From assembly GCA_021107945.1 (NCBI GenBank), contig JAIORV010000155.1, forward strand, positions 34,152 to 98,151: a stretch of 64,000 bases of DNA, given 5' to 3'. The notes under the pieces were generated by a model. The model saw only the letters and a list, made by a program, of their open reading frames with translations. It had not been told where the DNA came from and made no database searches. Positions within the stretch are counted from its first letter, which is position 1; each line of letters starts with the position of its first letter. This DNA comes from Vulcanimicrobiota bacterium (GTDB lineage: Bacteria > Vulcanimicrobiota > JAJTBE01). The position numbers and the translations under genes are program-made. This document shows positions 17,487-26,434 of this stretch, piece after piece.

Positions 17487-18100
17487 AAGTCGCTTTCTTC
17501 GCTCCCGGGGTCTCTCAGGGGGATCCCCGTGAGCTCGGAGACTTTTTTTTGAATATCCAAAAGAAGCTCAGCGCGCTCAAGACGCTTGCGCAAACGCCTG
17601 TTCTCCTTCTCAAGCTCATTGATATGTTCTACATCTGCAGGATCTTTCTTGACGGGTTTAGTCCCCCTTTTCTTTGGACTCAAACCGGCAAGCGCTCCTC
17701 TTTCTCGCTGCTTGCGCCAGGACTTGATATGAGAGGAATATAATCCCTCTCGCCGCAAGATAGCTCCAATTTCGCCGCGCAGGGTCGCAGAATCTATCTC
17801 CTTGAGAATGCGAAGTTTGTATTTTGCCGTGAATCTCCTTCGCCTGGGACGCTCAAGGACTTCGGGATCGGGGACTTCGACCACGGGGTGAAATTCGCAA
17901 GTGTTGTAGTCAGGGATAACAATCCCCGGAGCCTCAGAATCCCGCATTTTCGCCTTGGAAACTCTTTGCCCCGACCTTGTTGTTGTTGTTACTTTCTTTA
18001 AGGATTTGTTATCCGGAATATCCACTGTGGCATCTTCCAATCCAGGACTCTTTTGGTTCGTTACTCCTTCCAAAAGTCTCTCATCTGACATCATATGCAT
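17483..18100 (-). CDS. Transposase OrfA with HTH and coiled-coil
   Basis: This 205-residue protein has a low-complexity N-terminus of about 75 residues. An HTH follows (RRRFTAKYKLRILKEI ... REGLYSSHIKSWRKQ), then a charged coiled-coil (INELEKENRRLRKRLERAELLLDIQ). This arrangement is common in the first ORF of this IS lineage. It is transcribed with orfB through an ATGA overlap. Confidence 0.88.
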   Translation of the reverse strand: MHMMSDERLLEGVTNQKSPGLEDATVDIPDNKSLKKVTTTTRSGQRVSKAKMRDSEAPGIVIPDYNTCEFHPVVEVPDPEVLERPRRRRFTAKYKLRILKEIDSATLRGEIGAILRREGLYSSHIKSWRKQRERGALAGLSPKKRGTKPVKKDPADVEHINELEKENRRLRKRLERAELLLDIQKKVSELTGIPLRDPGSEESDL

Positions 18101-18411
18101 AATCTTTTTTCTCCTTCCCCGCCCTCCAATTATACACTAAATTCAGGGAAGAAAACTGTCTCATTTATATTAACACGAAGGGAGGCCATTGACTTAAATA
18201 GCAATTTAAATCAATGATAGATAAAATATTCTTATTTGCCAAATATGAATCACATGCAGATTTACCAATATCAAACAATAAACAACAGTTCTTAGATGCC
18301 AAAAAAAGAAGAATTAGAAGAGGATTTATTACATAAAACCTGTAAATCTTCGTTGTATAAGTATAAGAATATTTCACTTCCTAATACAGGTTCAATTGGA
18401 GGCTTGCAAAA

Positions 18412-21015
18412 ATGAGCAACATAATTAATGAACTGAGGACATGGGCAACTGAATTACCTTATTGGGAACAGGCTTCACTAGAAAAAATATTGTCAGGAAT
18501 ACAATTAAATGACTCTGATTATAATGAATTACTAGAGTATCTTTTGGAAGACGCAAATTCAGTCAAGAAAAGCGAACAACGCCCAAATTTATGCTTTCCC
18601 AAGGTTGCTATCGATATCTCCCAGGCAGCAACCGGGCCAGCGAGACTAATAAAAATTTTTAATTTGCAAAATATCAACGCCTTGGTGCCCGGGCAGAGTC
18701 TGACATTTGGACCAACTTTAACAGCGATTTATGGAGCAAACGCTTCAGGAAAGTCAGGCTATGCCCGTGTTATTGGCTGCGCCGGATTCACCCGTGGTAA
18801 TAAAGAAGTACTTCCCAATATAATGCAAGCCACCATAGATGACACGATACAAACGGCAGATATCGAGATATTCGACGGAAACTCAAAGAAAGTCATTCAC
18901 TACAAGATCAGTAGTCAATGCCCCGAACTTTGCTCCTTCTATATGTTCGATAGTACCAGTGTGCAGGTTCATTTAACAAAATCAAATATGTTCAGTTTCT
19001 CTCCATCCGGTCTTTCCTATCTTACCCGACTGGCCGATGTTACGGATGAGGTTCGAAAACGCCTGTGTAACAAAATAAGTGAATATTCACAACCACACAA
19101 TTTTGGCCCCTTATTTCGAGGTGAATCAGAAGTAACCGAGTTGATCGCCAACCTCGGTCCAGACACGGATCTTGGAAAAGTAAAGAAGGTGGCTAAGTTA
19201 TCGCCGGACGAAGAAAGAAGAGCCAAAGAATTAGATGTCAAAATTGCCCAACTTAAAAGTCAAAATATTCCCAAGCAAATAATGGAAATTAAGCAAACAA
19301 TAACAGACTTGGAAAATTTTGCAGGAAAATTGCAACAGGCAAAAAACAATCTCAATGATAAGGTAATGGCCGAAATTGCTAATTCAATCAAGGTATATAT
19401 AGAAAGAGAAAAGGTGGCCAAAGGTGTCAGTGTCGACCAATTCAAGTCTAAATATTTTTCTCAAACTGGGAGTAATTTATGGCTCAATTTTGTAAATGCA
19501 GCTAAGGTTTTGGCCGACGCAGAACAAGCTCCAGAAAAACCTTATCCACAAAAGGACAGCCATTGTTTACTTTGCCAACAAGCCCTTTCGCCGGAAGCTT
19601 ACAATCTAATAATTCGCTTATGGAAATTCCTCGAAGGCGAAGCACAAACAGCACTGAAACAAGCTCAAATAGCATTAAATAGCCACCAAGTGAAATTACA
19701 AAGAACCGACCTCGCCTTTTCTATCGAACAGTCAGTCTCGTATAGGCATATAGAGAAAAATAATAAGGAACTATTGAAAAAGATTATGAATTTTCTCTCA
19801 GCTTGCCGGAAACGACAAGAAAGCGCCCTCGATAATATCAATACAAGTACCCTTGCCCCCATACCACCACTTCCTGCCAGCGAAGCTTCCGAAATAGCAA
19901 ACATGATCAAAGCTTTAAAATTACGGCAAGTCCCGTTGCAAGATAAAGATCCCACCAAAGAAATCAGTGAGTTAGAAAAACGAATATTGGAGTTGCGACA
20001 CAGAAAGTTATTAAGCCAATATCTTCCACAAATTGAAAAATATGTGAAAAAGCAAATCTGGACAAGGCGAGCAATTGGAATTGGTGGGAATACAACACAT
20101 ATCACAAGAAAAAACAACGAGTTATTCAACAAGTTGGTCACTAAACGCTATATAGAACTGTTCGAAAAAACTCTTAAAGATCTACAACGTCCACTTAAAG
20201 TTGAAATACGGACAAGAGGGCGTAAAGGTAATACGTACAAACAAATTGTCCTAAGTGCCATTCCATCTACATCAGGTGGTAAAGCCACACCAGACAAGGT
20301 ATTAAGTGAAGGTGAAAAACGCGCTATTGCTCTTGCAGATTTCTTAACAGAAGTTGCACTGGATATTACAAGTAGTGGGATTATACTAGATGATCCAGTT
20401 ACCTCCCTCGACTTGGAGTGGAGGGAAACCATAGCCTGCATTTTGGCGAATGAAGCTCAGAATCGGCAGGTGATTGTCTTTACACACGATCTACCATTCC
20501 TATACCACCTCAAAAAGTATGCCGAGGAAAAGAGCATAGAGATCATTACGCACTGGATAAAAAGAGGAGACAGCAATGACAAACCAGGTTATGTATTTCT
20601 CAACAACAGCCCTGCGCTGGAAAAAGGATATTGTAAGAGCACGAAGGCAAGAGAATTTTACAAAAAAGCTAAGAATGCATCAGCAGAAGAACAAGAATCT
20701 CTTCTACGTCAAGGGTTTGGTGCCCTGCGCGCATCTTATGAAGCATTTATTATCTTTAATCTTTTTAATGAAGTAGTTCTGCGCTTCAATGAGCGTATAA
20801 GTTTTGGGCGATTGAAAGACATTGTATGGGATGAATCTATTGCCCAAGAAATCATAAAAAAATGCGAGCTTCTCTCAAAATATATAGAAGGACATCTACA
20901 TAGCGACGCTTTCGCTGCAAAGAAGCCGACTTGTAAAATATTAATAAGAGAAATTGAAGACTTTGACACTCTTAGAAAAAAATTGAAAGACCTCAAAATA
21001 AATCGTAGTAACTGA
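18412..21015 (+). CDS. RloC/PrrC-like ABC ATPase, candidate anticodon nuclease
   Basis: This 867-residue SMC/Rad50-like protein has Walker A GANASGKS (108-115) and long coiled coils flanking a zinc-hook CLLC (C385, C388). The ABC signature is LSEGEKRA, the Walker B ILDDPVTSLD and the H-loop VFTHD. The last 150 residues form a helical domain with R773-A-S-Y-E777 and H828. This matches in order the Arg-x3-Glu...His triad proposed for the anticodon nuclease of PrrC and shared by RloC, though the E-to-H spacing (51) is longer than in PrrC. The start has GGAGG nine bases upstream. It lies alone between an IS and a phage cassette, as defence genes often do. It could instead be another AAA_13-type ATPase with a HEPN-like tail. 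Confidence 0.65.
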   Translation: MSNIINELRTWATELPYWEQASLEKILSGIQLNDSDYNELLEYLLEDANSVKKSEQRPNLCFPKVAIDISQAATGPARLIKIFNLQNINALVPGQSLTFGPTLTAIYGANASGKSGYARVIGCAGFTRGNKEVLPNIMQATIDDTIQTADIEIFDGNSKKVIHYKISSQCPELCSFYMFDSTSVQVHLTKSNMFSFSPSGLSYLTRLADVTDEVRKRLCNKISEYSQPHNFGPLFRGESEVTELIANLGPDTDLGKVKKVAKLSPDEERRAKELDVKIAQLKSQNIPKQIMEIKQTITDLENFAGKLQQAKNNLNDKVMAEIANSIKVYIEREKVAKGVSVDQFKSKYFSQTGSNLWLNFVNAAKVLADAEQAPEKPYPQKDSHCLLCQQALSPEAYNLIIRLWKFLEGEAQTALKQAQIALNSHQVKLQRTDLAFSIEQSVSYRHIEKNNKELLKKIMNFLSACRKRQESALDNINTSTLAPIPPLPASEASEIANMIKALKLRQVPLQDKDPTKEISELEKRILELRHRKLLSQYLPQIEKYVKKQIWTRRAIGIGGNTTHITRKNNELFNKLVTKRYIELFEKTLKDLQRPLKVEIRTRGRKGNTYKQIVLSAIPSTSGGKATPDKVLSEGEKRAIALADFLTEVALDITSSGIILDDPVTSLDLEWRETIACILANEAQNRQVIVFTHDLPFLYHLKKYAEEKSIEIITHWIKRGDSNDKPGYVFLNNSPALEKGYCKSTKAREFYKKAKNASAEEQESLLRQGFGALRASYEAFIIFNLFNEVVLRFNERISFGRLKDIVWDESIAQEIIKKCELLSKYIEGHLHSDAFAAKKPTCKILIREIEDFDTLRKKLKDLKINRSN

Positions 21016-21132
21016 TGCTCTTTAAAACAAATCTTTCATGAGTTTTAAATGTGGAAGATCCGTTGAAGATGATAAAATCAAGAAGACAATCAAAATGCGC
21101 CAATTAAATATTCTGATGACAGACTCATGATA

Positions 21133-22353
21133 TTACGTCTGAGAATTCTCAAGCTTTTCTTTACGCCTTTTTCTTTCGTTTCTTTTATCCGTGGCTCTGC
21201 GGGAGTTCCAACATTTTTTATTGTAATCAGGACCACAAAACTTTTTATTTTTATGTCCAAAAATGATTTTTCCACATAATTCGCAAGTCCTCATTGAGTC
21301 TATATTTTCTTCGGCCATTCTGTTCAATTCCCACCAAAAGTAACCAACCCAGGTATATATCCTTATTACCGGATACTCTTTTTCATGAAGCACATAGGAA
21401 AGGTCTTTATCCTTCAAAACCTCGTTTAATGTTTCATAATGCTTATTAAATTTAAGTTCTCCCTCAAGCTCTGTAAGAATAATGTCTTGGGCCTCTTTTT
21501 TTTTCTTCACTTCGTTATGAAGCATTTTAGGCAAGAGCCAGGCTTTGTAAAAATTGCTATAAGCTTGTGAAATATATTTTGAGCTTGTTGTTTTAATTCT
21601 CGATAAATCCTTATTTTTCAGGCATTTCTTCATCGCTAATTGATTGCTTACGACATCAGGATTAACTCCAAGGCAGAATAAATCATTCAAAACTCGAATG
21701 CCAATTTCAAAGATAATATTTACAGTATCTGAAATTTCATAATTAAAAGCGTCTGAAGGCCAATCTGATCCCTGTGTTCCTAAGCTTTCGACGAAAGGTT
21801 CGCTATTTAGAATCTCCATTGCATCATCTATCTTACATTTTACACCCGGCCCGATAGATAGATTGTAAGTCGCCCATTGAATATCTTCATCTTCCGTAAT
21901 ATAAGGCCCGATTATCTTTGATGTTGGCTTGTTCTTTAATACAAAATATCTTATTTCACTTGCAATAAAGAAATTAATAAAGTCCTTGGGCATTATTGTC
22001 CAGCTTTTTGGCAACCCAATTGGATTCAATGGAAAGATTTCTCGGTCTTGATTTATGTGGATGATACTTATCAGATTGAAACTTTTGCTGGGAATTGCCA
22101 TTTCCGATAAAAGTCCGTTTTTCCATCTGTGAATTTTCTGTATATTAGGCATAAGCCAGATTCTGTCCTCTCCCTTCCACTCCAGTGCAGCTTTTTCTAT
22201 GTTAAATCTGAAGTCCTCATTTAAAATACTAAAATGCTGGAATGGTATCCACAATTGAACTAGAGGCCTGGGGAGAACATTTTTTTTCTTCATAATCGCA
22301 TCTTCCACAAAAAAAGCGTCGCAAGACATGTCGCAACATATTTGGACAGCCAT
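21133..22353 (-). CDS. Hypothetical protein with C-terminal Cys-rich zinc finger
   Basis: This protein of about 400 residues has no recognised fold in its first 340 residues. The C-terminus has CELCGKIIFGHKNKKFCG...KKCWN, consistent with a single zinc-binding finger, followed by the very basic tail RRATDKRNERKRRKEK that could bind nucleic acid. The listed ATG at 22353 has no ribosome site; an ATG 20 codons later (22293) with GGAAG upstream may be the true start. It is divergent from the ParB-methyltransferase gene and may be a regulator or passenger of that mobile cassette. Confidence 0.55.
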   Translation of the reverse strand: MAVQICCDMSCDAFFVEDAIMKKKNVLPRPLVQLWIPFQHFSILNEDFRFNIEKAALEWKGEDRIWLMPNIQKIHRWKNGLLSEMAIPSKSFNLISIIHINQDREIFPLNPIGLPKSWTIMPKDFINFFIASEIRYFVLKNKPTSKIIGPYITEDEDIQWATYNLSIGPGVKCKIDDAMEILNSEPFVESLGTQGSDWPSDAFNYEISDTVNIIFEIGIRVLNDLFCLGVNPDVVSNQLAMKKCLKNKDLSRIKTTSSKYISQAYSNFYKAWLLPKMLHNEVKKKKEAQDIILTELEGELKFNKHYETLNEVLKDKDLSYVLHEKEYPVIRIYTWVGYFWWELNRMAEENIDSMRTCELCGKIIFGHKNKKFCGPDYNKKCWNSRRATDKRNERKRRKEKLENSQT

Positions 22354-22457
22354 TTTAGTGTATCATATATTCATAGCGAAGAGAAGCTACCGAAAATATT
22401 CTTCTTGACAACTGAGAAGAATGATCGGAAAAGAAAATCAAAGTAGGAGAGATTATT

Positions 22458-23792
22458 ATGTCAAACCAAAATTTGAGGGTTGAATACGTTACCATGGAAA
22501 GTATAACACCATACACAAATAATCCGAGAATCCATAAGAACAAGCAAATAAGGCAGATTGTGAACTCGATCAAGGAGTTTAGTTTTAATAATCCCATCTT
22601 GATTGATGAGGATAATGTCATTATTGCCGGTCATGGCCGCCTTCTGGCCGCTGAGCACTTGAACCTTCTCAAGGTTCCGGTGATAAGATTGACACACCTT
22701 ACGGAAGCTGAGAAGAAGGCGTATCGCCTTGCTGATAACAAGCTCACTGAGAACGGCGAATGGGATGTTGATTTGCTGAAACTTGAACTTGTAGAGATTG
22801 AAAAGCTTGAACTCGATTTTTCTCTTGATATAACCGGGTTTGATACTGCAGATATTGATTTGATGCTTGACAACAGCCTGGCCGACAAGGAGATTAAGAT
22901 AGACGAAAAGGCCAATGCGGTTCCCTTCATCCCAAAAAATGAAGTGATATCGGAGACCGGCTGGGTATGGCAGTTGGGCAAACATCGGGTCATCTGCGGC
23001 AATGCCATTGAGAAGGAATCTTATACTCGCCTGTTTGCTGATAAAAAAGCGGATATGGTATTCACTGACCCACCATATAATGTTCCGGTCCATGGTCATA
23101 TATGCGGAAACGGTAAGGTTAAACATTCTGAGTTTAAAATGGCCTCCGGCGAAATGTCGCCGGAAGAATTCCAACTGTTTCTCTCTTCCAATTTCATCCT
23201 GTTAAAAGAGTTCTCTAAAAACGGGTCTCTTGTTTTCATCTGTATGGACTGGAGGCATATCAGGGAAATCATTAATGCCGAGACTGAAGTCTTTGAGGAG
23301 TTCAAGAACCTTTGCGTCTGGAATAAAGACAACGGGGGAATGGGAAGCCTTTACCGTTCAAAACACGAACTCATTTTCGTTTTCAAGAATGGCAGAAGAC
23401 CCCACAAAAACAATGTTGAGCTGGGTTCCCATGGCCGATACCGCACCAACGTTTGGGACTATCCGGGAGTCAACTCATTCAGCGGCGATAAGGACAAACT
23501 GAAGATGCACCCCACGGTGAAGCCGGTGGAGATGATTAGGGACGCCATTCTGGACGTAACAAACCGCGGCAACATTGTGCTGGACAGCTTCCTGGGCAGC
23601 GGCTCCACACTTATCGCTGCCGAACAGGCAAGCAGGATTTGTTACGGCATTGAGTTGGAACCTCTATACGTGGACACAACCATCCGACGATGGCAGGAGC
23701 TTACCGGCAAGTCCGCAGTTCACGTGGGAACCGGCAAAACATACCGGGAATTGCTTGAAATTCATCTGATAGAAGAAAACAATGAAAAGTAA
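22458..23792 (+). CDS. ParB-domain/DNA methyltransferase fusion (phage type)
   Basis: This 444-residue protein has a ParB/Srx-like N-terminal domain (NPRIHKNKQIRQIVNSI ... IIAGHGRLLAAEHL; residues about 15-110) fused to an N6-adenine/N4-cytosine methyltransferase. The catalytic motif is TDPPYNVP and the SAM-binding motif DSFLGSGSTLIAAEQ, in the beta-class order. KMHPTVKPVEMI is typical of phage and mobile-element methylases. The start has GGAGAG upstream. It leads a cassette whose next genes are DUF5681 and terminase, overlapping at the 3' end. Confidence 0.92.
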   Translation: MSNQNLRVEYVTMESITPYTNNPRIHKNKQIRQIVNSIKEFSFNNPILIDEDNVIIAGHGRLLAAEHLNLLKVPVIRLTHLTEAEKKAYRLADNKLTENGEWDVDLLKLELVEIEKLELDFSLDITGFDTADIDLMLDNSLADKEIKIDEKANAVPFIPKNEVISETGWVWQLGKHRVICGNAIEKESYTRLFADKKADMVFTDPPYNVPVHGHICGNGKVKHSEFKMASGEMSPEEFQLFLSSNFILLKEFSKNGSLVFICMDWRHIREIINAETEVFEEFKNLCVWNKDNGGMGSLYRSKHELIFVFKNGRRPHKNNVELGSHGRYRTNVWDYPGVNSFSGDKDKLKMHPTVKPVEMIRDAILDVTNRGNIVLDSFLGSGSTLIAAEQASRICYGIELEPLYVDTTIRRWQELTGKSAVHVGTGKTYRELLEIHLIEENNEK

Positions 23793-24210
23793 TCAATACG
23801 AAATAGGTTACGGCAAGCCTCCCAAAGACCATCAATTTAAGCCGGGAGAGTCGGGCAACAATAAGGGACGCCCCAGGGGGAGTAAAAACACTTATACCAT
23901 CCTCAATGAAATCCTGAACCAGAAGATTACAATAAAGGAAAATGGGGAAACGATGAGGATTTCAAAAAAAGTAGCCATGCTCATGCAGCTTGTCAACAAG
24001 GGAGTGAAAGGAAATATCAGAGCTATTCAGACCTTGTTTCCCCATCTGATATTTGCGGATATGAAAGAGGAAGAAATGAAAAGAATCTTGACCGCCCTGA
24101 ACACGGATGACCGGACAATCATCAATACATATTTGTCCAACATGTTTTTATCCAACCAGGACGGTTTGAAAATCATAGCGGAGGATGAGGATTGTGAAGA
24201 TGACAACTAA
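23782..24210 (+). CDS. DUF5681 protein (phage packaging-associated)
   Basis: This 142-residue protein opens with YGKPPKDHQFKPG and GNNKGRPRGSKN, the signature of DUF5681, which commonly precedes large terminase genes in phages and derived elements. The rest is helical (VAMLMQLVNKGVKGNIRAIQTL). It overlaps the methyltransferase by 11 bases and the terminase by 26, so it is part of one transcript. A small-terminase-like or accessory packaging role is likely by position only. Confidence 0.8.
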   Translation: MKSNQYEIGYGKPPKDHQFKPGESGNNKGRPRGSKNTYTILNEILNQKITIKENGETMRISKKVAMLMQLVNKGVKGNIRAIQTLFPHLIFADMKEEEMKRILTALNTDDRTIINTYLSNMFLSNQDGLKIIAEDEDCEDDN

Positions 24211-25738
24211 TGAAGAGAAGCGGCTCTTTAAAGCCGTATTGCGAGAGATTTTCAAACCTTTCGTCAACAAGGTTTTTAACGAGGTTTCTCCAAATGACGA
24301 ATACCTGGATAACTGGCATATTGACGTTATCTGCCATCATCTAATGAGGGCCTCCGATGAAAATAACGATGAAAATCGGCTGATCATCAATGTCCCGCCA
24401 CGCTATATGAAATCCATTATCTGCTCCGTCGCCTATCCCGCCTTCATCCTGGGACATAATCCCAAAGTCAATATTATATGCGTAAGTTATTCCGACGAAC
24501 TGGCCGAGAGGTTTGCGCTAGACTGCAAACGGGTGATGGAAACCGCATGGTATAAAGACCTGTTTCCTAAAACTGTGATAGCTCGGGATAAAAAAGCAGT
24601 CGGCGATTTCACCACCACCAGAGGAGGAGGGCGCTACGCTACATCTGTCAACGGAACTTTGACCGGGCGGGGTGGGGATTATATCATAATTGACGATCCA
24701 ATGAAGCCGATAGAAGCCCTTTCCGACACCTTGAGAGATAAGACCAACCAGTGGTATGGCCACACGCTCTATTCCCGTCTCAATAACAAGAACACGGGTA
24801 AGATCATCGTCATCATGCAAAGGCTTCACGATGAAGATTTTACAGGATACCTGCTTGATACCGATCCTAGATTCAAGCATATCAAGATACAGGGCATAGC
24901 GGAGCAGGATGAAGAATGGATTATTGAAGACCGCCCCACGGGCAGACGGAGGATAATCATAAGAAAACAGGGTGAAGCTCTCCACCCCGCCAGGGAAAAT
25001 CTTGCCGAGCTTCAAAATACAAGAAAAACTAATGGGGAGTATAATTTTGCCGGACAATATCAGCAGAACCCTGTTCCACGGGAAGGAGCGATTATCAAGA
25101 GTGACTGGCTCCAATATTATGACCCGGAAGAATTGAAAAAGGGGCTGGAAGACGGAAGCATTAAGCCCCACTGTGTTGTGCTGTCCTGGGATACGGCCAA
25201 TAAAGTGGAAGAGCATAACGACTATTCCGCCTGTGTCACAATATTGTTCGACATGCAAAAAAAGTCTTACGTCCTGGAGAGTTATCGGGAGAAGCTCGAG
25301 TTCCCATCGCTCATAAGAAAAGTAAAAGAGAAGTATGAAGTGGTAAAGAACACATACAAATGCCCAATCAAGCTCTTTATTGAAGACAAAGGTTCCGGGA
25401 TTCAACTTATCCAGACTTTGAAAAATGAATATAAAATCTATCCACAAGCTATAAAGCCCGAATACGACAAGGCCACGCGTTTGCAATCGGTTTCCTACAT
25501 GATAGAAAACGGCTCCTGTCTTTTTCCCAATAATGAACCCCATTGGTGGCATGACTTTCTTAATGAGCTTCTGCGCTTTCCAAAAGCCAAGCATGACGAC
25601 CAATGCGACGCATTGAGCCAGGCGCTGGGAAATAAACCGGAAATTGCCAGAGCCCCGTGTCACTTGCGAGGACGTCGTAAGAGAATAGACTGGGATAGAG
25701 CTTTGGGTTTCGTAAGAGATGAATATCAACTGCAATAG
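24185..25738 (+). CDS. Phage terminase large subunit
   Basis: This 517-residue terminase has an N-terminal ATPase and a C-terminal nuclease. The Walker A-like segment is NVPPRYMKSI (the usual form is PPRHGKS; here H-G is Y-M), the Walker B is YIIIDDPMKP, and the RNase H-like nuclease has SWDTANK as its first acidic motif and KHDDQCDALSQAL at the end. The QNP motif YQQNPVPREG marks the domain boundary. An internal ATG at 24200 is an equally good start. No portal, capsid or tail genes follow, so packaging as in a complete phage is not possible from this locus alone. Confidence 0.9.
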   Translation: MRIVKMTTNEEKRLFKAVLREIFKPFVNKVFNEVSPNDEYLDNWHIDVICHHLMRASDENNDENRLIINVPPRYMKSIICSVAYPAFILGHNPKVNIICVSYSDELAERFALDCKRVMETAWYKDLFPKTVIARDKKAVGDFTTTRGGGRYATSVNGTLTGRGGDYIIIDDPMKPIEALSDTLRDKTNQWYGHTLYSRLNNKNTGKIIVIMQRLHDEDFTGYLLDTDPRFKHIKIQGIAEQDEEWIIEDRPTGRRRIIIRKQGEALHPARENLAELQNTRKTNGEYNFAGQYQQNPVPREGAIIKSDWLQYYDPEELKKGLEDGSIKPHCVVLSWDTANKVEEHNDYSACVTILFDMQKKSYVLESYREKLEFPSLIRKVKEKYEVVKNTYKCPIKLFIEDKGSGIQLIQTLKNEYKIYPQAIKPEYDKATRLQSVSYMIENGSCLFPNNEPHWWHDFLNELLRFPKAKHDDQCDALSQALGNKPEIARAPCHLRGRRKRIDWDRALGFVRDEYQLQ

Positions 25739-25787
25739 TTGACTTTTCCTTCATTGTAAGCGTTACTTGTGTTGAGGAAGGATAGCA

Positions 25788-26258
25788 ATGAAGAAGAAGA
25801 TTTACCTGCCAAAGACAATGAATGAGCTGCAATCGCTGGGAAACGACTGGCTCAAGGGATTATGGATGAGGTATTTCAATGCCCCACCCATAATGGCTTG
25901 TCCGAGGATGATAAGGACGCTATGGTACAAGATCCAGTGTGAGAATCATAATTTGCGCATCAAACAGAAGAATGTCACCAGGTTGAACCGCTATTCAACC
26001 GATCCGGACAAGTACATTGAGAAGTCATACAAGACCAAATATCATTTGAGAAACGGCCTGGAAATTGTGAAAACATACAAGGGCAGACAGTACCGGGTTC
26101 TTGTCCGCTTCCCGGGGGAATTTGTCTGCGACAACCAATCTTACAAAACCCTGTCGGCTGTTGCCAGAGCTATTTGCAACAAGAAGGTCTCCGGATATGA
26201 CTTCTTCGGGCTTAACAATAAGTGTATGAGAAATAGCAAAGCGGGAAGTTCTCAATGA
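25788..26258 (+). CDS. DUF2924 protein
   Basis: This 156-residue protein has the DUF2924 layout: an N-terminal helical segment (LWMRYFNAPPIMA, LWYKIQ) and a C-terminal strand-rich part ending in a variant of 'sLSavAraI' (SYKTLSAVARAICNKK). Proteins of this family usually sit next to a large serine recombinase in phage-derived elements, as here. It probably binds DNA or assists integration; no function is proven. It overlaps a short ORF by three bases. Confidence 0.8.
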   Translation: MKKKIYLPKTMNELQSLGNDWLKGLWMRYFNAPPIMACPRMIRTLWYKIQCENHNLRIKQKNVTRLNRYSTDPDKYIEKSYKTKYHLRNGLEIVKTYKGRQYRVLVRFPGEFVCDNQSYKTLSAVARAICNKKVSGYDFFGLNNKCMRNSKAGSSQ

Positions 26259-26377
26259 TACTTACTCTAAAATCTAATCTCGAATCTTCTCGTCCCAGAA
26301 TCAACAAGCTGTTTTCAATCAAAAAACCACCCTTGAAAGCTATCACCATTTTGTCGGCGGCACGAGATCCCAATTGA
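26255..26377 (+). CDS. Small ORF between DUF2924 and recombinase (40 residues)
   Basis: The ATG overlaps the DUF2924 stop (ATGA), which suggests translational coupling. The product is short and basic (INKLFSIKKPPLKAITILSAARDPN). No family is recognised. The position matches the short ORF that often precedes the recombinase in such cassettes. Confidence 0.35.
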   Translation: MILTLKSNLESSRPRINKLFSIKKPPLKAITILSAARDPN

Positions 26378-26434
26378 GACAAAAGTGAATTCGGAATATG
26401 TTTTGCCATTTTTAAAATGGCTGGAGGATGAGAA

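Larger units (their letters stand above)
16431..18163. mobile_element. Two-ORF insertion sequence (IS3-like), about 1.73 kb
   Basis: The short terminal inverted repeats are TGAGACA at 16431-16437 and TGTCTCA at 18157-18163. They enclose an HTH orfA and an integrase-core orfB that overlap by four bases. No clear target duplication was found. The element appears intact. Confidence 0.75.

Noticed and set aside
16431..18163. Target-site duplication around the second IS
   Set aside because: Flanking bases do not match on the two sides, so no duplication is claimed.
24518..25735. 405-codon ORF antisense to the terminase
   Set aside because: The terminase has ATPase and nuclease motifs; the antisense frame has none.
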